Origin: Desulfurococcales archaeon
Lineage (GTDB): Archaea > Thermoproteota > Thermoprotei_A > Sulfolobales > Fervidicoccaceae
Assembly: GCA_027048265.1 (NCBI GenBank)
Contig: JALTXS010000148.1
Coordinates: 1 to 11,411 of the forward strand
DNA: 11,411 nucleotides
Reading direction: 5' to 3'
Shown here one piece after another: positions 1-5,660 of this stretch; position 1 is the first letter of the stretch, and every line of letters starts with the position of its first letter. The position numbers and the translations under genes were made by a program. Under the pieces are notes generated by a model. It was not told the origin of the DNA. It ran no database searches and saw only the letters and a program-made list of their open reading frames with translations.

Positions 1-542
1 TAGCCAATCATCTCTCTGGCGACAGGATGGTCTGTCATCTCGTAGACTCTTATTTTGGCCATTCTTGCTCCTACTTCTAGGAAGAAGTTGTGGAGCAGGT
101 CTAGGGTTAGATTGCCGCTGGCGAATACGTAGTCGCCCCTCCAGGAGGCTCCATGGGAGTCCATGGGGAAGGCGCCTAAACCGGTATTTATGGGGTGGTA
201 TGTGTTGCGCGCGTCCTTGAGATGTTTTAGAGGCGCCTTCTCGGGAGCTTCCTCACCTGGTGTGGCCCCCACGTAAAGTGCATTTACAACGGCGGATACT
301 AGTTCTATGTGGCCCAGCTCCTCAGTAGCTATATTGGAGACCAGGTCCCTGAAGGGCCTTATCGCGGGGTTCCTGTGCTGGCGGAAATTGAAGGACTGGT
401 ATGTGTAGGTCATTAGTGTGTTCATCTCGCCGAACCTGCCACCCAATAGCTCTTGGACCGCAGCTGCCGCGTTGGGGTCAGGCTCTTTGGGCATGGGCAG
501 GCTTATTTGGAGTTTGTCTATTCTCAGCCACATGCTCAACAC
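1..542 (-). CDS. Manganese (non-haem) catalase, N-terminal part; C-terminus cut off by window edge
   Basis: Dismutates H2O2 to water and O2 at a dinuclear manganese centre in the cytoplasm. My reverse-strand translation begins MWLRIDKLQ and contains the family landmarks GGRFGEMNTL, IATEELGHIE, FFLEVGAR and VYEMTDHPVAREMIGY. Counting from the ATG at 533, expected metal ligands are Glu36, Glu72, His75 and Glu153; the last histidine lies just beyond the edge. About 178-181 residues are visible of a usual 270-310. Start: the ATG at 533 matches where homologues begin, but the only good ribosome-binding site (GAGGT, complement of 551-555) lies 17 nt from that ATG and 8 nt from an in-frame GTG at 542, which would add three residues (MLS). 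I chose the GTG. The gene is divergent from a thioredoxin-fold gene. Family assignment is very secure; the exact start is less so. Confidence 0.93.
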   Translation of the reverse strand, partial: MLSMWLRIDKLQISLPMPKEPDPNAAAAVQELLGGRFGEMNTLMTYTYQSFNFRQHRNPAIRPFRDLVSNIATEELGHIELVSAVVNALYVGATPGEEAPEKAPLKHLKDARNTYHPINTGLGAFPMDSHGASWRGDYVFASGNLTLDLLHNFFLEVGARMAKIRVYEMTDHPVAREMIG

Positions 543-580
543 CGTCAAAGACCTCTGTCGTCAGATTAGGATAGGGTTTC

Positions 581-587
581 GTAAATA
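581..587 (-). promoter_or_regulatory. Candidate TATA box of the Mn catalase gene
   Basis: On the minus strand this reads GGGAAG followed by TATTTAC, a purine-rich BRE-like stretch and an AT-rich box. Transcription would start about 25 nt downstream near 560, just before the GAGGT site at 551-555. It is also one copy of a local repeat, so regulation and promoter may overlap. Position fits; the box is not a strong consensus. Confidence 0.4.
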
Positions 588-723
588 CTTCCCAACCCAA
601 CCGTTAAGTCAATGGATAGATGATCGTCAGTACTGCTGGATTTATACAGAGAGAACTTGTAAGTATTAACAATGTAGAATATTGGGCATATATGGAGGAA
701 GCGAAGCCAGGTAAATACTTCCC
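581..723. repeat. Three copies of a GTAAATACTTCC-like element in the catalase/thioredoxin-fold spacer
   Basis: A 13-base sequence GTAAATACTTCCC occurs exactly at 581-593 and again at 711-723, precisely 130 bp apart. Ten bases beyond each copy both read TTAA. A third relative, GTTAATACTTAC (10 of 12 matching), lies inverted at 659-670. These sit in the ~288-bp spacer between the divergent catalase and plus-strand genes. They could be binding sites for a regulator, promoter boxes, or remnants of a short duplication; the sequence alone does not decide. Confidence 0.55.
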
Positions 724-841
724 CCAAAGACCCTTAACCCATTCATGGGATGTAATACCGCCATGGAAATCCGAACAGGCGCGGAACTTAATAACTCCTC
801 CACCACCTAGGACAGCCGGGGAGATAGTCTATGAGAGATGA
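692..841 (+). CDS. Possible small protein (49 aa), unknown function, overlapping the next gene
   Basis: An open frame starting MEEAKPGKYFP and ending GEIVYER runs into the next gene with an 11-base overlap (831-841), an arrangement typical of translational coupling. Its middle, PLTHSWDVIPPWKSEQ, looks like ordinary soluble protein with tryptophans and prolines rather than random spacer. Against it: no clear ribosome-binding site before the ATG, third codon positions are mixed rather than GC-rich as in neighbouring genes, and I recognise no family. A TATA-like TTTATA at 640-645 would put a transcript start near 669. Part of the frame (KYFPxxPL) is echoed by the repeat copy at 581. Treat as a candidate only. 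Confidence 0.3.
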   Translation: MEEAKPGKYFPQRPLTHSWDVIPPWKSEQARNLITPPPPRTAGEIVYER

Positions 842-1640
842 TGCTCTGTATGTTCACCCCCTCTGCTACTCCAGCTACAAGCTCATCAAGGGAACGCTGA
901 GTCTCCTAGAGGAGAAGCGGGTCAGAGTAGTGCTGGTGGACAACCCCGTGGCCAGCGGTGCCCTTGAGAGTACTATATTAAGTGTCCCCTATCTGGTGAT
1001 TGGAGGGAAGCCCGCAGCCGTCGACCCCCTAGACGAGGCGGAGGCCCGGAGCCTTCTAGAGGGCGGCTCCGCCATCGTGTATGAGGCTTGGAAGATGATG
1101 GCCCGCAGCATACTCGCTAGTGGTTACCTTACCACCCTCTCCATAGTGCACGGGCCCGAGGTCCTACCACGGCTCCTGCCCCGGGGCTTCGTTGAGGCCG
1201 CCCTCAGGAGCAACCATGGTGGCCACAGTCCCGAGGTTGCGTACACAGGGGAATTCTGGGAAAGGGTATGGAGGAGGTTGTGGAAGAAGGCACCAACGGT
1301 GGTTGCTTATAACTATGCTCGACACGCCTACTGGTCTCTCAGAGCACTTGGCAGGAAAGCCGACCCCCGCTCCCTCAGGGAACACCTGGAAAGCGAGGCG
1401 AGCCTTGAATCAATCGCCCAGTGGATTATCTCAATGTCCAGCCTGGGGAGGGCGGGCAACCCCCTGAGCTTCGAGGACAAGGGCGTTGCCACAAGGCTCG
1501 GGGAGGCAGCGGAGAGGGCCCTGGAGGTGCTGAAGACCGGGGAGGTTGCGGAGTGGATTGCGGGAGAAGAGCAGCCAACGATCGAGAGCGACGCATCCTT
1601 CTGGGAAGCCTTAGGCAGGATGTCTATGCAAAGTGGTTAA
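831..1640 (+). CDS. Thioredoxin-fold protein with long helical C-terminal extension, unknown function
   Basis: 269 residues. The N-terminal ~75 residues look like a thioredoxin/glutaredoxin-type fold: strand ALYVHPL, then Cys12-Tyr-Ser-Ser (a CxxS version of the redox site), helix, strand VRVVLVDN, and Val52-Pro53 followed by YLVIGGKPAAV, matching the cis-proline loop and the last two strands. A single cysteine at the site suggests glutathionylation-like, binding or monothiol chemistry rather than a dithiol oxidoreductase. Residues 80-269 are mostly helical, rich in Trp and Arg (ERVWRRLWKKAP), with no domain I can name. Start supported by GGGGAG seven bases upstream of the ATG. It is followed after 44 bp by the cobalamin adenosyltransferase and is probably co-transcribed with it. 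Being divergent from Mn catalase fits a redox role, which is inference. Confidence 0.8.
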   Translation: MRDDALYVHPLCYSSYKLIKGTLSLLEEKRVRVVLVDNPVASGALESTILSVPYLVIGGKPAAVDPLDEAEARSLLEGGSAIVYEAWKMMARSILASGYLTTLSIVHGPEVLPRLLPRGFVEAALRSNHGGHSPEVAYTGEFWERVWRRLWKKAPTVVAYNYARHAYWSLRALGRKADPRSLREHLESEASLESIAQWIISMSSLGRAGNPLSFEDKGVATRLGEAAERALEVLKTGEVAEWIAGEEQPTIESDASFWEALGRMSMQSG

Positions 1641-1665
1641 ATGGCACGTGCGTCACCATTTAGCC
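1635..1665. repeat. Inverted repeat at the stop codon between two genes
   Basis: GGTTAAATGG (1635-1644) pairs with CCATTTAGCC (1656-1665): ten base pairs including one G-U wobble, around an 11-base loop. The arm contains the TAA stop of the thioredoxin-fold gene and ends 19 bases before the next start codon. In RNA this would be a hairpin between two genes of an apparent operon, perhaps a processing or attenuation signal; no T-tract follows, so a plain terminator is less likely. Confidence 0.5.
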
Positions 1666-1684
1666 GTCAATAGGGGTGTAGCAT

Positions 1685-2218
1685 ATGAGACTCTACACAC
1701 GAACGGGGGACGGGGGGTCAACCTACTGTGCTGCGCTGAGAGAGAGGGTGAGCAAGGCCCACCCCCTCATAGAGGTGGTGGGGACCCTGGACGAGGCAGA
1801 GTCCGCTCTAGGGCTCGCGCAGAGCCTCCTCCCCCAGGGTATGGAGGAGCTCTCTAGGGATCTGGAGTGGTGCCAGAACCTACTATTCCGAGTGGGGTTC
1901 ACCCTAGCGGGTAAGAAGTGCGTAAGCGAAGAGGACGTGGAGAAGCTGGAGAGGCTCAGCGACCGCTACTCCGAGGGGCTGGAGCCCCTCTTCGTCCTCC
2001 ACGGGGGTCACCCTGCGAGCGCCGCCCTCAGTTTGGCGAGGGCCGTGGTTAGGAGGCTTGAGAGGAACCTTGTGAGGGCAGTGGAGTCGGGTGCGCCCGT
2101 AGCGGAGAGAAACCTAGTGCTCAGAGCCGTTAACCGGCTCAGCGACGCCCTCTACGCTATGGCGATGCACGTGAACCGCGTCCATGGCATAACCCCGGCA
2201 CGGGCGGGCTGCGATTAG
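1685..2218 (+). CDS. ATP:cob(I)alamin adenosyltransferase, PduO type
   Basis: Transfers the adenosyl group of ATP to reduced cobalamin, making the coenzyme B12 form used by adenosylcobalamin-dependent mutases and ribonucleotide reductases. 177 residues, near the usual size for the family. Hallmarks: N-terminal YTRTGDGGST (residues 4-13, the ATP-binding start), GTLDEAESALGLA (33-45), ARAVVRRLERN (119-128, corresponding to the family AR...RRAER motif) and NRLSDALYAMA (150-160). Start: ATG preceded by GGGGTG seven bases upstream. It probably shares a transcript with the upstream thioredoxin-fold gene (44-bp gap) and converges on the ZPR1-like gene 19 bp downstream. Nothing in the window shows which B12 enzyme it serves. 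Confidence 0.93.
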   Translation: MRLYTRTGDGGSTYCAALRERVSKAHPLIEVVGTLDEAESALGLAQSLLPQGMEELSRDLEWCQNLLFRVGFTLAGKKCVSEEDVEKLERLSDRYSEGLEPLFVLHGGHPASAALSLARAVVRRLERNLVRAVESGAPVAERNLVLRAVNRLSDALYAMAMHVNRVHGITPARAGCD

Positions 2219-2237
2219 CCCCCTATTACCGTCAGGG

Positions 2238-2753
2238 CTACTCAATGGGCTCCCCAGGCTCTATTATGCGGGAGCGCCCATGCCGGTCCACCAGCTCCAC
2301 CGTGAAGCTCCTCCTGCCCTCTAGGGCCTCGCCAATCTCCCTCAGCCTCCTCCTGCACTCCCTATCTTCCTCCCGGCCCCGGCAGCTGGCCTCAGCCTTG
2401 GCCCGGAAGCGCTCGAGGACGCCCTCTATGGTGGTAACGTAGCCCTGCTCGAGCTCGCTGCTGAGAAACTCTAGGCCCATCTCGGGTATGAGCACGTCTG
2501 TGTTCTCCCCCACCACCAGAATCGCGTTTAGGTCCCGGGGGCCCCTTACATGGTAACGGAGCCTCCTCTCGCGGCCTTCTTCGTAGGGGGTTATCCAGTG
2601 GGTGCGGTAGCCGCATTTGAGGCACTTGGCGCTCGCCACAACGGTGGGGCCCTCGAGGGGCATGTTGTAGACCGTCTGCCTTACGATGAAGCTCCTCCTC
2701 GCACCGCAGACGGGGCAGTCGCTCACAATCTCCGTATAGTACCTACCGCTCAA
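2238..2753 (-). CDS. ZPR1-type zinc-finger protein
   Basis: A single-unit archaeal relative of eukaryotic ZPR1, which has two such units and binds translation factor eEF1A. About 171 residues. The zinc finger is Cys13-x-x-Cys16 and Cys44-x-x-Cys47, with CPVCG and CLKCGYR spaced as in ZPR1; a beta-rich domain follows (LRYHVRGPRDLNAILVV, residues ~70-86) and then a charged helical tail. Start: the frame stays open upstream to an ATG at 2867, but those 38 residues (basic, low complexity) are not typical. The TTG at 2753 has GGGGAG ideally placed and puts the first cysteine at residue 13, as usual. I chose the TTG. Archaeal function is not established; an elongation-factor chaperone role is by analogy. 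Divergent from the ribbon-helix-helix gene. Confidence 0.87.
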   Translation of the reverse strand: MSGRYYTEIVSDCPVCGARRSFIVRQTVYNMPLEGPTVVASAKCLKCGYRTHWITPYEEGRERRLRYHVRGPRDLNAILVVGENTDVLIPEMGLEFLSSELEQGYVTTIEGVLERFRAKAEASCRGREEDRECRRRLREIGEALEGRRSFTVELVDRHGRSRIIEPGEPIE

Positions 2754-2938
2754 CCCTCCCTCCCCACTTCGGCTCCTTTTGTGTCCCAGGGCGAGTTTTC
2801 CCTGGTTTTTCCGGGGATTTACTTTTATGTCGGGGTTGCACATTAATCTAGATCGACCTGTTTTCACGCTTGCCTTGGCCTTACTTGTTTGTCTCCACCG
2901 TGATTGGTACGTTGTATAGGTGTTGGGGGTGCCTGCGC

Positions 2939-3325
2939 GTGAGCCCCACGGCCGTGTTGACGGATGAGAAGATAAGTGACACGGAGTTCGAGATTAGCAT
3001 TGACGCTAAGCACATCTGCTCATTCAAGCTCAACAAGGAGTTGTACGAAGTCCTTGAGAGGGCCTGGAGGGAGAACGGGTTCAGGAACCGGAGCGACTTC
3101 ATCCGGGCTCTGGTGAAGAAGGCTTATGAGAAGGGCATTAGGGTTGAGGTTGATGGGTTTTCCCCGCATATTGCGGGTCCCCTTAACAAGGTGGTGACTC
3201 TGAAGGTGGACCACGGGTTGCGTGAGATTATACAGCGGCTGGTCGAGGACAATGGACTGAATAACAAGAGCGACCTTATGCGGCTGTTGCTTTTGGAGTA
3301 TGTTAATGGGAGAATAGTCCTCTGA
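2939..3325 (+). CDS. Tandem ribbon-helix-helix DNA-binding protein
   Basis: Predicted CopG/Arc-like transcription regulator. From the GTG start it has 128 residues carrying two RHH units in one chain: roughly residues 26-62 (strand CSFKLN, helix KELYEVLERAWRENG, then RNRSDFIRALVKKAYEKG) and 84-124 (strand VVTLKVD, helix LREIIQRLVEDNG, then NNKSDLMRLLLLEYVNG). Both share NG..(N)..SD at identical spacing, so one chain could fold as an intramolecular pseudodimer. Start: a TTG at 2870 is possible but adds 23 residues with no RHH character; GTG at 2939 has GGGGGTG seven bases upstream. A weak TATA-like TTGTATAG near 2912-2919 sits so close that a leaderless message is also possible. The target is unknown; the 185-bp gap shared with the ZPR1-like gene is the obvious first candidate. 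It converges on hsp20. Confidence 0.85.
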   Translation: MSPTAVLTDEKISDTEFEISIDAKHICSFKLNKELYEVLERAWRENGFRNRSDFIRALVKKAYEKGIRVEVDGFSPHIAGPLNKVVTLKVDHGLREIIQRLVEDNGLNNKSDLMRLLLLEYVNGRIVL

Positions 3326-3349
3326 GAAGCAGCTGGCGCGGCAGGGTCT

Positions 3350-3354
3350 AAAAA
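3350..3354 (-). terminator. T-tract terminator of hsp20 gene
   Basis: On the minus strand CTACTTTTTAG lies about 25 bases beyond the hsp20 stop codon, in the short convergent gap with the RHH gene. Archaeal termination commonly uses a short T-run without a strong hairpin. Only five T, so moderate support. Confidence 0.4.
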
Positions 3355-3378
3355 GTAGGGAGAACACACTCAGCCTAC

Positions 3379-3885
3379 TTACTCTATCTTAATCTTTATG
3401 CCCTCAGGCTCTTTCTTTTCCTCCTTCTTCTCCACCTTTATCTCCAGTACTCCGTTCTTGTACTGGGCCTTGGCGGTCTCGGGCTTTATTGGCTTGGGTA
3501 GCTCTATCTCCTTGTAGTACTTGCGCTGCCCGTTGCTGGCCCTCACCACTATCTTCTCAGGCGTTGCCTTGACATCTATCTTGTCCTTGTCCACGCCCGG
3601 CATCTCCACTACTATCACGAAGCGGTTGTCCTCCTCAAACACATCAACGAGGGGCTCGCGCTCCTCGGCAATTCTGGGCCTGGCGCCCTCCCTTCGTATG
3701 TTGCCGAACTCCTCGACCCTGGGTATGCCGTCGGGGCCTATGGTCATCCTAATGCCGTAGACGTAGGGGCCTCTGACTCCTCGCTGGGAGAGCTCCCTGA
3801 ACTCCTGCTCGAACATCTCCTCTATCTCGCGGAAAAACTCGTCGAAAACATCCCATATCGAGTACCTTCTCCTCCAGGGTGCCAT
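3379..3885 (-). CDS. Small heat shock protein, Hsp20/alpha-crystallin family
   Basis: ATP-independent holdase that forms oligomers and keeps unfolding proteins soluble in the cytoplasm. 168 residues. N-terminal aromatic and acidic arm (WDVFDEFFREIEEMFEQEF, ~11-29), alpha-crystallin domain about 76-154 with VEMPGVDKDKI (93-103) and the signature QYKNGVLEIKVEKK (141-154), a lysine/glutamate linker, and a C-terminal IKIKIE with the I-x-I motif that docks neighbouring subunits. Start: three in-frame starts lie together (GTG, ATG, then ATG-GCA); GGGAGGTG sits correctly only for the last, at 3885, giving MAPWRRR. It has its own promoter and lies downstream of a winged-helix regulator gene on the same strand, a plausible regulator. 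Confidence 0.96.
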   Translation of the reverse strand: MAPWRRRYSIWDVFDEFFREIEEMFEQEFRELSQRGVRGPYVYGIRMTIGPDGIPRVEEFGNIRREGARPRIAEEREPLVDVFEEDNRFVIVVEMPGVDKDKIDVKATPEKIVVRASNGQRKYYKEIELPKPIKPETAKAQYKNGVLEIKVEKKEEKKEPEGIKIKIE

Positions 3886-3927
3886 ACACATCACCTCCCA
3901 AGTTTGCTTCTATAAAAACTTTTTGTT

Positions 3928-3968
3928 ATACATGTATTTAAACATTTCTAACAATAACTACATAGAAA
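3928..3968 (-). promoter_or_regulatory. hsp20 promoter with TATA box and two dyad elements
   Basis: The minus strand shows a strong archaeal TATA box, TTTAAATA (3935-3942), about 26 bp before a predicted start near 3912, leaving a leader of ~27 nt with the GGAGGTG site. A perfect 10-bp palindrome ATACATGTAT (3928-3937) overlaps the box on its downstream side. Farther upstream TTTCTA (3945-3950) and TAGAAA (3963-3968) form a 6-bp inverted repeat with a 12-bp spacer. A second AT-rich stretch, TTTTTATAG (3911-3919), also lies in the leader. The dyads are candidate operators or activator sites for heat-shock control. Confidence 0.6.
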
Positions 3969-4007
3969 CAATAGAATATCCAACCCAACAAAAAGCCAGC
4001 CACACCC

Positions 4008-4469
4008 TCAGGCCAGCTTGAGCCTCTGGGTGGAGAGAACCTTTGTTATGAACTCCTTTACAATCTCACTACACTTCTCAACATCCTTCCTCATACGCGC
4101 CTCCACCTGCTCCAAGCTACTCTTGTAGGCGTACTTGGGCCGACCCACGTTCTGGCCTGACTGTATCCTCGTACGTGTTATGAAACCCAGGCCAAGGAGC
4201 TTGGTGAGGCTCCTGCTTACTGTGGCTTTGCTCAAGTTCAGCTGCTCGCTCAGCTCCTCTATGGTCTTCTGCTGGCCGTCCATGAGCTTGAAGAGGATAT
4301 CCAGGTCGGTCTCGCTGAGGTCGTAGCAGAACTTAACCAGGTCGTAGAGGGTGAGCTCCTTGCCCGAGGGCAGCTTGAGACTCTCGACCTCGCTCACGAG
4401 GGCCCACCTCCTCTCCCTTTCGCTTGACGCATTTTTTTCCTTATTAAGCTTGAATATCATTTTTTTCAT
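4008..4469 (-). CDS. Winged-helix transcriptional regulator (TrmB/MarR-like)
   Basis: 153 residues. Residues 52-70 (SETDLDILFKLMDGQQKTI) lead into a clear helix-turn-helix: TIEELSEQLNLSKATVSRSLTKLLGLGFITRTR (69-101), recognition helix around KATVSRSLTKL. A wing follows, GQNVGRPKYAYKSS (105-118), and a C-terminal amphipathic helix (119-148) likely makes the dimer, as in MarR and TrmB relatives. No ligand or cysteine-sensor domain is present; single cysteines at 48 and 133 are isolated. Start: ATG at 4469; a second ATG at 4460 is possible. A TATA box at 4499-4506 would start RNA only ~7 bases upstream, so the message is nearly leaderless. It lies upstream of hsp20 on the same strand (122-bp gap) and divergent from mevalonate kinase. 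Control of either neighbour or of itself is inference. Confidence 0.85.
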   Translation of the reverse strand: MKKMIFKLNKEKNASSERERRWALVSEVESLKLPSGKELTLYDLVKFCYDLSETDLDILFKLMDGQQKTIEELSEQLNLSKATVSRSLTKLLGLGFITRTRIQSGQNVGRPKYAYKSSLEQVEARMRKDVEKCSEIVKEFITKVLSTQRLKLA

Positions 4470-4498
4470 ATAAACTTACCGTAAGACTGTATAGCGGA

Positions 4499-4506
4499 TA
4501 TATATA
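4499..4506. promoter_or_regulatory. Central TATA box between regulator and mevalonate kinase genes
   Basis: TATATATA sits near the middle of the 84-bp divergent gap and is symmetric. Reading left, it predicts a start near 4476, seven bases before the regulator ATG. Reading right, it predicts a start near 4529, giving mevalonate kinase a ~25-nt leader with GAGGG eight bases before the GTG. No equally good separate box is visible for either gene. Confidence 0.55.
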
Positions 4507-4553
4507 GCTAAAATCAAGCAAAGATTAGGGAAACTGCAGAAGAGGGTTGCGCT

Positions 4554-5510
4554 GTGAAGGCGGGCGCTAGTGCTCCGGGCAAGGTTATTCTCTTCGGGGA
4601 GCACTTCGTGGTTAAGGGGATACCGGCTCTAGCCATGGCTGTGAACCTGAGAGCCGAGGCCCTTGTAGAAGAGGATCAGAAGGGATGCTACAGGGTGGAG
4701 AGCAGTGTTGAGAAGGGAGAGCTCTGTGGGGATGACCCAAGGCCCGAGCCAGGTGCCCAGGCCTATGCATATCTGGCGCGCAGGGCTGGGCTTAAGGGGG
4801 CCAGTATAGCCCTGAGTTCAAGGATTCCCCCGGGTGCGGGACTTGGGAGCAGTGCGGCAACCAGCGCGGCCGTGGCGGGGGCCTCACTCTTTCTTGTCGG
4901 GCGGCGGGGTAGGGAGCTCAAGGAGGAGGCCCGCCAGCTCGCCATGGAGGGAGAGAGGGTTTTCCACGGGAAGCCCAGCGGCGTTGATGTCACTGTGGCA
5001 GTGGAGGGAGGCCTTGTCGCCTATAGGCTCCCCACGGACTACAGGGTGCTCCCACCCCCCCGGCTGGAAGGAGGTGTACTTCTCCTGGCCGACACGGGGG
5101 TACCCCGGAGCACGCGGGAGGCCGTTATGAGGGTGCTGGAAAGACTGGAGCGTAGAAAGCCAGTGATGGAGACCGTCTATGAGGCAGCCTCCGTGTTGAC
5201 AAGGGAGGCCGAGAAGGCCCTAACAGAGGGAGACCTCGCTGCTGTGGGGGAGCTCATGGACATCGCCCAGGGCCTTCTCTCAAGCATAGGAGTATCCTTC
5301 CCCCAGGCCGAGGCCCTCATACACGAAGCCAGAAGAAGAGGGGCCCTAGGGGCCAAGATAACCGGAGCGGGCCTTGGGGGGAGCGTTATAGTTCTCGTGG
5401 AGGAGGATAGGGCTCCCGTGGTGGAGCAAGCTCTACTGGCCAAGGGCGCAGTGCGTGTGCTGAGACTCTCCCCCGAGCCCAGGGGCCTCGTGGTCGAGGG
5501 CCCCCTGTAG
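4554..5510 (+). CDS. mvk: Mevalonate kinase
   Basis: Phosphorylates mevalonate to 5-phosphomevalonate with ATP, an early step of the mevalonate route to isoprenoid chains of archaeal membrane lipids. GHMP kinase fold, 318 residues, usual archaeal length. Visible: N-terminal APGKVILFGEHFVVKG (7-22) with Lys10, Glu16 and His17; ATP loop PPGAGLGSSAA (92-102); GKPSGVDVTVA (139-149) with catalytic Asp145; and C-terminal KITGAGLGGSVI (268-279). The GEHFVV and SGVD signatures favour mevalonate kinase over galactokinase or homoserine kinase. Start GTG at 4554 follows GAGGG at eight bases. No other mevalonate-pathway gene is beside it; tRNA-Ala follows 73 bp downstream. Confidence 0.95.
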   Translation: MKAGASAPGKVILFGEHFVVKGIPALAMAVNLRAEALVEEDQKGCYRVESSVEKGELCGDDPRPEPGAQAYAYLARRAGLKGASIALSSRIPPGAGLGSSAATSAAVAGASLFLVGRRGRELKEEARQLAMEGERVFHGKPSGVDVTVAVEGGLVAYRLPTDYRVLPPPRLEGGVLLLADTGVPRSTREAVMRVLERLERRKPVMETVYEAASVLTREAEKALTEGDLAAVGELMDIAQGLLSSIGVSFPQAEALIHEARRRGALGAKITGAGLGGSVIVLVEEDRAPVVEQALLAKGAVRVLRLSPEPRGLVVEGPL

Positions 5511-5519
5511 CAGAAACCC

Positions 5520-5553
5520 TTATAATCCCAGCCCGAGGCCAATACTTCTAAAC
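5520..5553 (+). promoter_or_regulatory. Candidate promoter of the tRNA-Ala gene
   Basis: Two AT-rich boxes lie before the tRNA: TTATAAT (5520-5526) and TTCTAAAC (5546-5553). The second would start RNA about eight bases before the tRNA, the short leader usual for crenarchaeal tRNA genes; the first looks more like a TATA box but gives a ~35-base leader. Undecided between them. Confidence 0.35.
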
Positions 5554-5583
5554 GGAGCTGTCTATGCCCAGTTCTAGGGCAGG

Positions 5584-5660
<77 letters not shown>

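Noticed and set aside
2282..2293. GCCGGTCCACCA identical to the 3' end of tRNA-Ala, as a possible attachment site.
   Set aside because: It lies inside the ZPR1-like coding sequence, only 12 bases match, the region between holds core genes, and GC-rich 12-mers of this kind recur by chance.
2754..2867. Longer ZPR1-like protein starting at an ATG.
   Set aside because: The extension is basic and low complexity, and TTG 2753 has a strong GGGGAG site and gives the normal distance to the first zinc cysteine.
2870..2938. N-terminal extension of the RHH protein from a TTG start.
   Set aside because: The extra 23 residues have no RHH character, and the GTG at 2939 has a better-placed ribosome-binding site.
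4763..4993. Minus-strand frames inside mevalonate kinase and other GC-rich genes.
   Set aside because: Antisense open frames arise from high GC at third codon positions; none shows a recognisable motif or start signal.
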